In this document: positions 40,396 through 46,952 of the stretch, in pieces | Position numbering within the stretch: position 1 is the first letter of the stretch | Layout: each line of letters opens with the position of its first letter | DNA from: Roseibacterium elongatum DSM 19469 | Lineage (GTDB): Bacteria > Pseudomonadota > Alphaproteobacteria > Rhodobacterales > Rhodobacteraceae | DNA: 64,000 nt | Direction of reading: 5' to 3' | Assembly (NCBI RefSeq): GCF_000590925.1 | Contig: NZ_CP004372.1 | Coordinates: 3,267,001-3,331,000 of the forward strand | Translations under genes and position numbers: made by a program | The notes under the pieces: model-generated | Database searches by the model: none | What the model was told of the DNA's origin: nothing | Seen by the model: only the letters and a program-made list of their open reading frames with translations

Positions 40396-41399
40396 CTACC
40401 AGCCCCCCTGCACCTGCGGCACGCCAAGGTCCGCGGCCTGCACCGGCTGCGCGGGTGCCTGCGTGCGGGTCGCGACACGCAGCTTGGCCGAGCGCGCGCG
40501 TGGATTGGCCGCGATCTCTTCGGGGTCGGGCGGGATCGCCTTGCGCGGGGTCAGGTCGAAGCCGGGGTCGCGCGCAGCCTCGGCCGGGGCATGGCGCGAG
40601 CCGCCACCGCCGCGGCTGGCGCGTTCGGCGAGAAAGCGTTTCACGACGCGATCTTCGATGGAGTGAAACGACACGACGGCCAGCTTGCCACCGGGCCTCA
40701 GCGCGCGCTCGGCGGCCTCCAACCCCCTGACGAGGGCCATGAATTCGTCATTCACGGCAATGCGGATGGCCTGAAAATACGCGTCGCCGGATGGCTTTGG
40801 CCGGGCTTCTTGCGCGGGAGGCAGCCCTCGATGATCCCGGCCAGGTGCAGGGTCGAGGTGATGGGCCCGTTCGCGCGCTCGGCGACGATCGCCCGCGCGA
40901 TGCGCCGCGCGGCGCGCTCCTCGCCGTAATGAAACAGGATATCGGCCAGCAAGGCCTCGGGCGCGTCATTGACCAGATCGGCGGCCGAGGGGCCATCTTG
41001 CCCCATGCGCATGTCCAGCGGCCCGTCGCGCATGAAGGAAAAGCCGCGCTCGGCCATGTCGAGCTGCATCGACGACACGCCCAGATCCAACGTCACGCCG
41101 TCGAGCGCGGGAAACCCCGCGCGGTCGGCATGAACATCGAGATCGGCGAAATTTCCCGCGACCAGTTTCAGCCGGTCGCCATAGGCGGCGGCCCAATCTG
41201 CGGCCAGGTCAAAGGCCAAGGGGTCGCGGTCGACGCCGATCACCGTGTCCGCCCCTGCCTCAAGCAATCCACGGGCATAGCCACCAGCGCCGAAAGTGCC
41301 GTCCAGCCAGACGCCAGACACCGGCGCCACGGCCCGGATCAGCGGGCGCAGCAGAACGGGGATATGCGGGGCCGTGCCCTGTGCCGGCTGGTCCGTCAT
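40396..41399 (-). CDS. rsmH: 16S rRNA (cytosine1402-N4)-methyltransferase (one apparent frameshift)
   Basis: SAM-dependent methylation of C1402 in 16S rRNA. ATG 41399 gives [24 protein letters not shown] motif [51 protein letters not shown] block. After SHPATRIF the frame runs to a stop, while the family end ([24 protein letters not shown] ... [15 protein letters not shown]) continues in the next frame. One missing base at the A run 40774-40777 (plus strand) explains this. Corrected length 334 residues. Confidence 0.95.
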
Positions 41400-41926
41400 T
41401 CCGCCGGCTCGACCTTGCGCGCCGCAAGTTCGCGATAGGCCGCCGCAAGCGGATCGAAATAGGCATCGTCCTGCCCCATCTCGGCCAGCATCGCCTCGTA
41501 ATCCTCGTCCGCCGCGCTGGCCTCGGACGGCTTGAGAATGTGAAACTGGTCGCCATGCCCCTGAAACAGCGCCTCGCCATCGACGTCGATCTTTTCGCGG
41601 GCGGCCTGCGACAGCACCAGACGCCCGGTGTCGTCGAGGAGCGTGGCATCGCATTTGGTATAGTAGAGGTAGCTCATCGCCTTTTTCAGCGGGCTTCCTG
41701 GCGTCAACTGCTGGATCATCTGGTCGATCTGGTCGAAGGCGTCGCCCGACAGACATTCCAGATAGGTTTTCTTGGGATCGCCATAGGCGATATAGAGACG
41801 CGGCGCACCGCCGGGGGCGTAGTCCTTGTCGCAATTCTGCAAGACGCGACGAAACTTGGCCGGGATCGACACCCGGCCCTTTCCGTCCACCTTGTTCAGG
41901 CTTTCGCCCAAAAACCTGCGATCCAC
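41396..41926 (-). CDS. mraZ: Transcriptional regulator MraZ
   Basis: DNA-binding regulator of the division/cell-wall cluster; two SpoVT/AbrB-like domains. 176 residues from a GTG at 41926 ([26 protein letters not shown]). Second domain: [33 protein letters not shown]. First gene of the operon; ATGA overlap with rsmH. Confidence 0.96.
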   Translation of the reverse strand: MDRRFLGESLNKVDGKGRVSIPAKFRRVLQNCDKDYAPGGAPRLYIAYGDPKKTYLECLSGDAFDQIDQMIQQLTPGSPLKKAMSYLYYTKCDATLLDDTGRLVLSQAAREKIDVDGEALFQGHGDQFHILKPSEASAADEDYEAMLAEMGQDDAYFDPLAAAYRELAARKVEPAE

Positions 41927-41981
41927 GGCGCTTGCCCCTTTTTCGCCTCATTCGGGCCGTAATCTGGCCCCGGAACGGAAA

Positions 41982-42018
41982 CGGCGGATTGAGCAAGCTG
42001 CCACTGCTCAATCCGCCG
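41982..42018 (-). promoter_or_regulatory. Perfect 14-bp inverted repeat in mraZ leader
   Basis: CGGCGGATTGAGCA (41982-41995) and its exact complement TGCTCAATCCGCCG (42005-42018) flank a 9-nt loop. It ends 56 bp upstream of the mraZ GTG. On the transcribed strand it is followed by UUU, so it may act as an attenuator-like stem, or as a dyad bound by a regulator. Role is inference. Confidence 0.6.
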
Positions 42019-42304
42019 CCCTCGTCCCATTGCTGGGTGTCCGACTACGCAGGCCACCTGGGGGGATGTCTGCTCGCTTGCGCGCCGGATCTCTTTGTCT
42101 TGGCGTTCGAGATTGCCTGTATGAACACCTGCCGTTTTTGTTTTCTTTTCAGGTCTTTGCGACCCGTTGTTCGATCTCGTCTGCCGATGAATTGAATGTG
42201 CCATGGGAATTTGCACCGCTCAACACCTTTTTTTGGATTCTTCCGCCACATGGTGGGAAATGCCTACTCACGGGGCCCGTCACGTTGCCGATTTGCAACG
42301 CAAA

Positions 42305-42329
42305 GGGCGGCCCAAATTGTGGGCCGCCC
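42305..42329 (-). terminator. Terminator downstream of apbC
   Basis: A perfect 10-bp stem GGGCGGCCCA / TGGGCCGCCC with a 5-nt loop, followed on the minus strand by UUUG. It lies 163 bp past the apbC stop and would insulate the mraZ operon. Confidence 0.6.
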
Positions 42330-42491
42330 CCGACGTGAGACTATATGTAGTGTGCAGCGCGCCGTTTGGGGCGGTTTCCCAAAAGCAGGCAGGTTTTTCC
42401 AGATTTTGTGCAGCTTGGCGCAAAATGGCGGTGATCTCCGCGCCTGAGGGGGCGAATCACCCCCACCGTGCGGCGGGTCCGCCCCCCGGTC

Positions 42492-43583
42492 TCAGGCCAG
42501 ACCGCCCTCGATGAAGCGGCTGGCCAGGTTGGCATAGGCCTCGGCCATGGGCCCTTCGCCCGCGGCGATCGGGGTGCCGGCATCGCCGGCGATCCGGGTC
42601 TCGAGGCTGATCGGCAGCGCGCCCAGGAACGGCAGGCCCATCTTATCGGCCTCGGCGCGCACGCCGCCCTCGCCAAAGATATGCGCCTCGTGTCCGCAAC
42701 TGGGGCAGATGTAACTGGCCATGTTCTCGATCAGGCCCAGGACCGGCGTCTTGAGCAGATCGAACATGTTCAGCGCCTTGCGTGCATCCAGCAACGCCAC
42801 GTCCTGCGGGGTGGACACCACGATCGCGCCCGTCGCCTCGGCCTTTTGGCACAGCGTCATGGCCACATCCCCCGTGCCCGGCGGCAGATCGACCAGCAAC
42901 GTGTCCAGCTCGCCCCACTCGACCTGCGTCAGCATCTGCTGCAAGGCCCCCATCAGCATCGGGCCGCGCCAGACCACCGCCTTTTCCTCGGGCAGCATGA
43001 AGCCGATCGACATCATCGTGACGCCATGGTTCTTGAGCGGGATGATCGTCTTGCCATCGGGGCTGGCGGGGCGTTTGTTCACGCCCATCATGCGCGGCAC
43101 GCTGGGGCCGTAGATATCGGCATCCAGCAAGCCCACGCGCCGCCCCTGCCGGGCCAGTGCGACGGCGAGGTTCGTGGCGACGGTCGATTTCCCGACGCCC
43201 CCCTTGCCCGAGCCGATGCCGATGATCGTCTTGACGCCCGAGGGTTTCATCGACCCTTGCTGCGGTTTCATGTGTCCGCCCATCTTGAGCGTGGGCGCGG
43301 CGCCTTGCGGCGGGGCCGGCGGCGCCTTTTGCGCGGGGCCATGCGCGGTCAGCGCAACATTGACGCCCTCGACCCCCGGCAGCCGCGACACGACCTGTTC
43401 GGCGGCGCGGCGCACCCCATCCATGCCACGGGCGGCCTCGGGCGTGGCTGCCTCGATGATGAAACTGACCTTGCCGCCCTCGACCCGCAGCGCGCGCACC
43501 ATGTCGCGGCTTACCAGGTCGCCGCCATCGGGCAGGGTCAGCACGCGCAAGGCGTCCAAGATGCTGTCACGGGTCTGGGTCAT
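42492..43583 (-). CDS. apbC: Iron-sulfur cluster carrier, Mrp/ApbC family
   Basis: P-loop ATPase that delivers Fe-S clusters. 363 residues from ATG 43583 (MTQTRDSILDALRVL). N-terminal DUF59/MIP18-like domain (about 1-85), then the deviant Walker A GIGSGKGGVGKSTVATNLAVALA, DADIYGPSVPRMMG, LIVDLPPGTGDVAMTL-like block (seen as LLVDLPPGTGDVAMTLCQ), and the cluster-binding CxxC in SYICPSCGHEAHIFG. A start at 43622 is rejected because the family begins near MTQTR. Confidence 0.95.
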   Translation of the reverse strand: MTQTRDSILDALRVLTLPDGGDLVSRDMVRALRVEGGKVSFIIEAATPEAARGMDGVRRAAEQVVSRLPGVEGVNVALTAHGPAQKAPPAPPQGAAPTLKMGGHMKPQQGSMKPSGVKTIIGIGSGKGGVGKSTVATNLAVALARQGRRVGLLDADIYGPSVPRMMGVNKRPASPDGKTIIPLKNHGVTMMSIGFMLPEEKAVVWRGPMLMGALQQMLTQVEWGELDTLLVDLPPGTGDVAMTLCQKAEATGAIVVSTPQDVALLDARKALNMFDLLKTPVLGLIENMASYICPSCGHEAHIFGEGGVRAEADKMGLPFLGALPISLETRIAGDAGTPIAAGEGPMAEAYANLASRFIEGGLA

Positions 43584-43634
43584 GGGGCGCGTCCTTTCCT
43601 GAGCAAATCCGTCAACGACCACATAGGGCGGAAC

Positions 43635-44825
43635 TCAGCGGCGCGCACCCCCCAGAAAGATCGCAGCCGCCAGCACCAAACCGGCGACGCCGGCCAAGGC
43701 CAGGGCCGGGCCGATGCCCGCCCGCTCGGCCAGCGCGCCGATCGACAAGGCGCCGATCGCCACGGTGCCGAAGCCCACCACAACCCAAAGCGACATCACC
43801 CGACCGCGATAGGCGTCGGGGAGTTCGGTCTGGATCGCCGCCTGCAAACTGACGCCGCACCATGTCGCGCAGAACCCGGCCAGCGCCGTGGCCGCCAAGG
43901 CCAGCGGCCAGATCGGCGCCAGCCCCATGCCCATGACCGCCGCGAACCCCAGCACGACGGCGATGTAGACCGCGGGCGGAATGCGTGCGCCAACCGCGCC
44001 CGCGCCGGCGGCCTTCAAAAGGGCCGAGGACAGCGCCCCGGCCCCGGCAGCCGCCGTCAACATGCCAAGACCCGCCGCCCCCCGGCCAAAGGCGCCGTCC
44101 GCCAGGACGGGCAAGACCTCGAGCGCGCCGCGAACCAATGTGGCAAAGACCAGCGTGATCAGCAGCGCGCGCCGGATCAGCGGCGTGCGCCAAGCATAGC
44201 GCACGCCCTCGCGCAGATCATCGAGAAACGGCGTCCGCGCGCGCGGCGGCAGGTCGCGCGGGCGCAAGCCCGGCAGAACGGCCAACATCGGCATGTAGCA
44301 GGCCACCGCCACCCACAGGGCCACGGCGCCGCCGAACCCGGCGATGATCCAGCCCGCCGCCACAGGGGCCACCAACCGCGCCAGATTGAAGTTCAGCGCC
44401 GTGACCGACACGACGTGCTGCACCATCTCGGCCGGCACCAGGCGCGGCCCCAGGGACATGCGCACGGGGTGATGCGCCGCCGAGATCACGCCAACGCCCA
44501 AAGCCGCCAGGGCCAACGCGACGGGCCCCGTCACCGGCAACACCAGGGCCAGCGCCGCCAGCACCGCCGCCATCCCGCCATTGGTGAGCAGGGCGGCGCG
44601 GCGGATGTTCACCCGATCCGCCATCACCCCGAAAACTGGACCGGCCACCAGGGTCGGCGCAAGGCTGAGGCTGGCCACCAGCCCCACGAACTCGGCCGAG
44701 CCCGTGCGCTCCCATGCCAGCCAGGAAATCGTGACCCTCTGAATCCAGATCGCCTGCACGGCAAAGAACACGCCGCTGAAGAAACGGCGAAACTGGGCAT
44801 CGCGAAACGCACCCCCGGCAATCAT
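43635..44825 (-). CDS. MFS exporter
   Basis: A 396-residue, 12-segment major facilitator from ATG 44825 (MIAGGAFRDAQFRRFFSGVFFAVQAIWIQ). It resembles the EntS/MFS_3 group: loop 2-3 motif GVMADRVNIRRAALLTNGG, and in the second half PDAYRGRVMSLWVVVGFGTVAIG. Substrate unknown. It lies 51 bp before apbC on the same strand and diverges from the DUF1127 gene. Confidence 0.88.
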   Translation of the reverse strand: MIAGGAFRDAQFRRFFSGVFFAVQAIWIQRVTISWLAWERTGSAEFVGLVASLSLAPTLVAGPVFGVMADRVNIRRAALLTNGGMAAVLAALALVLPVTGPVALALAALGVGVISAAHHPVRMSLGPRLVPAEMVQHVVSVTALNFNLARLVAPVAAGWIIAGFGGAVALWVAVACYMPMLAVLPGLRPRDLPPRARTPFLDDLREGVRYAWRTPLIRRALLITLVFATLVRGALEVLPVLADGAFGRGAAGLGMLTAAAGAGALSSALLKAAGAGAVGARIPPAVYIAVVLGFAAVMGMGLAPIWPLALAATALAGFCATWCGVSLQAAIQTELPDAYRGRVMSLWVVVGFGTVAIGALSIGALAERAGIGPALALAGVAGLVLAAAIFLGGARR

Positions 44826-44934
44826 GCCGGGCCGCGTTGACGTAGGGGAAAATAGGTCAGCATGATGTATGCATTTTCTGCATAGCGGCGTTGAAGCCTT
44901 GTTTATTGTGCAGGCGCAGCATTCGCTTATCTTC

Positions 44935-44966
44935 CTTGAACAACGGGGCCAACACCCCAAACGCAT
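44935..44966 (+). promoter_or_regulatory. Possible RpoH-type promoter of ccaF1-sRNA operon
   Basis: CTTGAA (44935-44940) followed about 14-16 nt later by CCCCAAA resembles the CTTGAA/CCATnT heat-shock sigma consensus, 89 bp before the ccaF1 start. In R. sphaeroides the equivalent operon is RpoHI/RpoHII-dependent. The -10 match is poor, so this is only a candidate. Confidence 0.3.
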
Positions 44967-45028
44967 TCACGAGCAGGCTGCACGGCACTTCCAACGCTAC
45001 CGCCTCTCAGACCGCAAGGATGAGCAAG

Positions 45029-45250
45029 ATGGCATTCGTTTCGAGCAATCGCGGAACCTCGGTTTCACTGGGAAACCGGCTTGGCGAGATCGGCCAACAG
45101 GCTGCCGAGGCGTACGCGAACTGGCGCATGTATCGCCGGACCCTGGCCGAGCTGCAAGCTCTGTCGGGCCGCGAGTTGGCCGATCTGGGCCTGAACCGCT
45201 CGCTGCTGCGCCGCGCCGCCCTGGAAGCGGCCTATGGCAAGGACGCCTGA
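45029..45250 (+). CDS. ccaF1: DUF1127 small protein, CcaF1-like
   Basis: A 73-residue basic protein. The C-terminal half is a DUF1127 domain (YANWRMYRRTLAELQALSGRELADLGLNR, then LLRRAALEAAYG). ATG 45029 has AAGGA about nine bases upstream; ATG 45020 has no room for a ribosome site. In Rhodobacter sphaeroides the DUF1127 protein CcaF1 (RSP_6037, about 71 residues) is encoded directly upstream of, and co-transcribed with, the CcsR sRNAs, and binds RNA to affect sRNA maturation. The same arrangement is present here: the first sRNA hairpin starts 20 bp after the stop. Length, domain and downstream array together make the assignment strong. Confidence 0.9.
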   Translation: MAFVSSNRGTSVSLGNRLGEIGQQAAEAYANWRMYRRTLAELQALSGRELADLGLNRSLLRRAALEAAYGKDA

Positions 45251-45269
45251 GCGTTCGGACACATCATTT

Positions 45270-45342
45270 CGCTGGCTTCACCTCCTCCCTTCAGAAGCCA
45301 GTGACGCGGGGCGCATCCCCCTCCTCCCTTGGATGCGTCCGC
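45270..45342 (+). ncRNA. ccsR: CcsR/cuckoo-type sRNA, unit 1
   Basis: Two hairpins. The first has an 8-bp perfect stem CTGGCTTC / GAAGCCAG (45272-45279, 45294-45301) with loop CCTCCTCCC at 45281-45289. The second has about 10 bp (CGCATCC / GGATGCG core, 45306-45342) with loop CCTCCTCCC at 45320-45328. The CCUCCUCCC loop is anti-Shine-Dalgarno-like. It directly follows ccaF1 and is likely cut from the same transcript. Confidence 0.85.
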
Positions 45343-45377
45343 AAAACAGGCCCGGGTACTCACCCCGGGCGGCAGAT

Positions 45378-45450
45378 CGGCCCCCTTCCTCCCAGTCGGG
45401 GTCGTGACAGCGGCGGTGATCCTCCCCTCCTCCCTTGAGGGTCACCGCCG
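45378..45450 (+). ncRNA. ccsR: CcsR/cuckoo-type sRNA, unit 2
   Basis: The first hairpin is the most diverged: a 7-bp stem CGGCCCC / GGGGTCG (45378-45384, 45398-45404) with loop variant CTTCCTCCC. The second has a 14-bp stem with one G-U pair (45411-45424, 45437-45450; CGGCGGTGA arm) and loop CCTCCTCCC at 45426-45434. A GC hairpin (GCCCGGG / CCCGGGC, 45350-45370) separates it from unit 1. Confidence 0.8.
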
Positions 45451-45481
45451 AAAAATTCCGGGGCCCTGCGCCCCAAACGGC

Positions 45482-45557
45482 ATCGGCGCCCCTCCTCCTC
45501 CCTTGGGGGCCGGTACTCAGGCGGTGATCTCCTCCTCCTCCCTTGGGGATCACCGCC
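45482..45557 (+). ncRNA. ccsR: CcsR/cuckoo-type sRNA, unit 3
   Basis: First hairpin: ATCGGC(G)CCCC paired with GGGGGCCGGT (one bulge), loop CCTCCTCCTCCC at 45491-45502. Second hairpin: 13-bp stem GGCGGTGATC / GATCACCGCC plus three pairs, loop CCTCCTCCTCCC at 45531-45542. A spacer hairpin GGGGC / GCCCC (45460-45474) precedes it. This is the best-formed unit and can serve as the local consensus. Confidence 0.87.
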
Positions 45558-45586
45558 GCCTTATTCGGGCCGTTCGGCCCACCGAC

Positions 45587-45663
45587 ATCGGTGCCCCTCC
45601 TCCTCCCTTGGGGGCCGATACAAGCGGCGGCGTTCCTCTCCTCCTCCCTCGAGGGCGCCCGCC
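45587..45663 (+). ncRNA. ccsR: CcsR/cuckoo-type sRNA, unit 4
   Basis: First hairpin nearly copies unit 3: ATCGGTGCCCC with GGGGGCCGAT, loop CCTCCTCCTCCC at 45596-45607. Second: GGCGGCG...CCTC with GAGGGCGCCCGCC, with small bulges, loop CCTCCTCCC at 45640-45648. A spacer hairpin GGGCCG / CGGCCC (45567-45580) precedes it. Confidence 0.85.
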
Positions 45664-45697
45664 ATCAGAGATCCGGGACCTCCCTCCCGGCAGAAAT

Positions 45698-45786
45698 CGG
45701 CGCCCCCCTCCTCCCATTCGGGGGCCATCTTCAAGGCGGCGACCGACCCACCTCCTCCCTCGGGTCGTTCGCCGCTTTTCTCTTTT
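45698..45786 (+). ncRNA. ccsR: CcsR/cuckoo-type sRNA, unit 5 with terminal U-tract
   Basis: First hairpin: CGGC(G)CCCC with GGGGGCC (45698-45706, 45720-45726), loop CCTCCTCCC at 45707-45715. Second: 14-bp stem GCGGCGACCGACCC / GGGTCGTTCGCCGC with one mismatch (45736-45749, 45762-45775), loop CCTCCTCCC at 45751-45759. It runs straight into a T-rich tract, so it also terminates the operon. A spacer hairpin CCGGGA / TCCCGG (45674-45690) precedes it. Confidence 0.85.
45736..45786 (+). terminator. Terminator of ccaF1-ccsR operon
   Basis: The last CCTCCTCCC hairpin (14 paired positions with one mismatch) is followed by CTTTTCTCTTTT (45775-45786), a good U-tract. It lies 11 bp before the stop of the convergent Lrp-family gene. 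Confidence 0.8.
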
Positions 45787-45796
45787 CGGGGGTCCG

Positions 45797-46249
45797 CTAC
45801 GCGCGATCGTCTTTCGGCGAGCCCATGACCACGTAGGTCTGCAGGGTCGAAACCTGCGGCAGACTGCCCAACACATCGGTATGAAAGCGCTTGTAAGCGC
45901 CCAGATCGGCCACCTCGACACGCAGCAGGTATTCGACACTGCCGGTGATATTGTGACATTCGCGTACGTCATCGGCACGGGCCATCGCGCGTTCAAACGC
46001 CTGTTGCGCGGTCTTGGTGTGCTCGTTCAGACCCACCGCGACATAGGCGACGAAGCCCACGCCCATCGCCGCAGGGTCCAGCACGGCCCGATATCCGCGG
46101 ATCAGCCCGGCCGCCTCAAGCGCCTGAACCCGGCGCAACGTGGCCGAGGGCGACAGGGCCACGCGCGCAGCCAGGTCCAGATTCGACATGCGCCCATCGG
46201 ACGACAGCACGCGCAATATATCGCGGTCTCTTACATCCCAATCCTTCAT
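45797..46249 (-). CDS. Lrp/AsnC-family transcriptional regulator
   Basis: A 150-residue regulator from ATG 46249 (MKDWDVRDRDILRVLSSDGR). N-terminal winged HTH (NLDLAARVALSPSATLRRVQALEAAGLIRGY) and C-terminal RAM ligand domain (AYVAVGLNEHTKTAQQAFERAM, ITGSVEYLLRVEVADLGAYKRF). It diverges from the LysE-type exporter 73 bp away, the usual pairing in which the regulator responds to an amino acid and controls its exporter (inference). The upstream in-frame extension to 46438 would overlap lysE and is rejected. Confidence 0.93.
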   Translation of the reverse strand: MKDWDVRDRDILRVLSSDGRMSNLDLAARVALSPSATLRRVQALEAAGLIRGYRAVLDPAAMGVGFVAYVAVGLNEHTKTAQQAFERAMARADDVRECHNITGSVEYLLRVEVADLGAYKRFHTDVLGSLPQVSTLQTYVVMGSPKDDRA

Positions 46250-46322
46250 AAGTTGCAAGATTACCGCGTAAAGCACATATTTCGCAATTTCTTTGTCCCT
46301 GTTTGCGCATAATCTGCAGGGC

Positions 46323-46952
46323 ATGACACCCGATCTGCTGACCGCCCTTGTCCTGTTCGCGTTCGCCGCGTCGATCACGCCTGGACCGAACAACATCATG
46401 TTGCTCGCCTCGGGTGCGAATTTCGGGCTCAGGCGCACCGTTCCGCATATGCTGGGGATCTCGCTTGGCCATGCGGTGATGACCTCGCTGGTCGGGTTGG
46501 GGTTGATCGGGCTGTTCGACCTTGTGCTCTGGTTGCGGCCCGCCCTGATGTTGGGATGCGCGGTGTATCTGCTCTATCTTGCGTGGAAGATCGCCACCGC
46601 CGCCCCGCCGCCCGAGGCCGAAGATGTGGCGACCGGACGCCCCCTGACCTTTGTGCAGGCCGCGGCCTTTCAGTGGGTCAATCCCAAAGCCTGGTACATG
46701 GCGATCTACGCACAGACGAATTTCGCCCCGGACGGCGGCCTGTGGGGGATCACATGGGCCGGGGCCGTGGTCGTGGCGCTGGTCTTCGCGGCGACGAACC
46801 TGCCGTCGGTCACGGTCTGGGCCTGGGGTGGCACGCAACTGCGGCGCTGGCTGTCGGCGCCGGGGCGGTTGCGGGCGTTCAACATCACCATGGCGCTGCT
46901 ATTGGTCGCCTCGCTCTGGCCGATCCTGCGGACCGGATGGACCGACGGCTAG
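46323..46952 (+). CDS. LysE/RhtB-family amino-acid exporter
   Basis: A 209-residue inner-membrane exporter from ATG 46323 (MTPDLLTALVLFAFAASITPGPNN). The family signature ITPGPNNIMLLASGANFGLRRTVPHMLGISLGHA is complete; about six membrane segments; AAAFQWVNPKAWYMAI is the conserved second-half motif. The start at 46293 is rejected because the signature begins at MTPDL. Its stop overlaps the convergent helicase stop by four bases. Probable substrate: a neutral or homoserine-like amino acid (not resolvable). Confidence 0.92.
   Translation: MTPDLLTALVLFAFAASITPGPNNIMLLASGANFGLRRTVPHMLGISLGHAVMTSLVGLGLIGLFDLVLWLRPALMLGCAVYLLYLAWKIATAAPPPEAEDVATGRPLTFVQAAAFQWVNPKAWYMAIYAQTNFAPDGGLWGITWAGAVVVALVFAATNLPSVTVWAWGGTQLRRWLSAPGRLRAFNITMALLLVASLWPILRTGWTDG

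Larger units (their letters stand above)
41927..42491 (-). promoter_or_regulatory. Leader/promoter region of division and cell-wall cluster
   Basis: A 565-bp stretch between apbC and mraZ without a convincing gene. It holds the apbC terminator (42305-42329), a purine-rich AT-richer segment around 42130-42180, a 14-bp inverted repeat at 41982-42018, and the mraZ ribosome site. Short frames here lack coding character. Classic direct TGGGA repeats for MraZ were not found in the transcribed orientation. Confidence 0.55.

Noticed and set aside
42209..42262. MraZ-box repeats (TGGGAA at 42213 and 42254)
   Set aside because: Only two imperfect copies, about 41 bp apart and in the orientation opposite to mraZ; canonical boxes are closely spaced direct repeats in the gene's orientation.
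45278..45559. Small proteins encoded within the sRNA array (both strands)
   Set aside because: These frames arise from the repeated CCTCCTCCC / GGGAGGAGG tracts and have no coding signature; RNA structure explains the sequence better.
45270..45786. CRISPR array
   Set aside because: Repeats are stem-loops with complementary arms and variable spacing, not identical direct repeats with unique spacers, and no cas gene is nearby.
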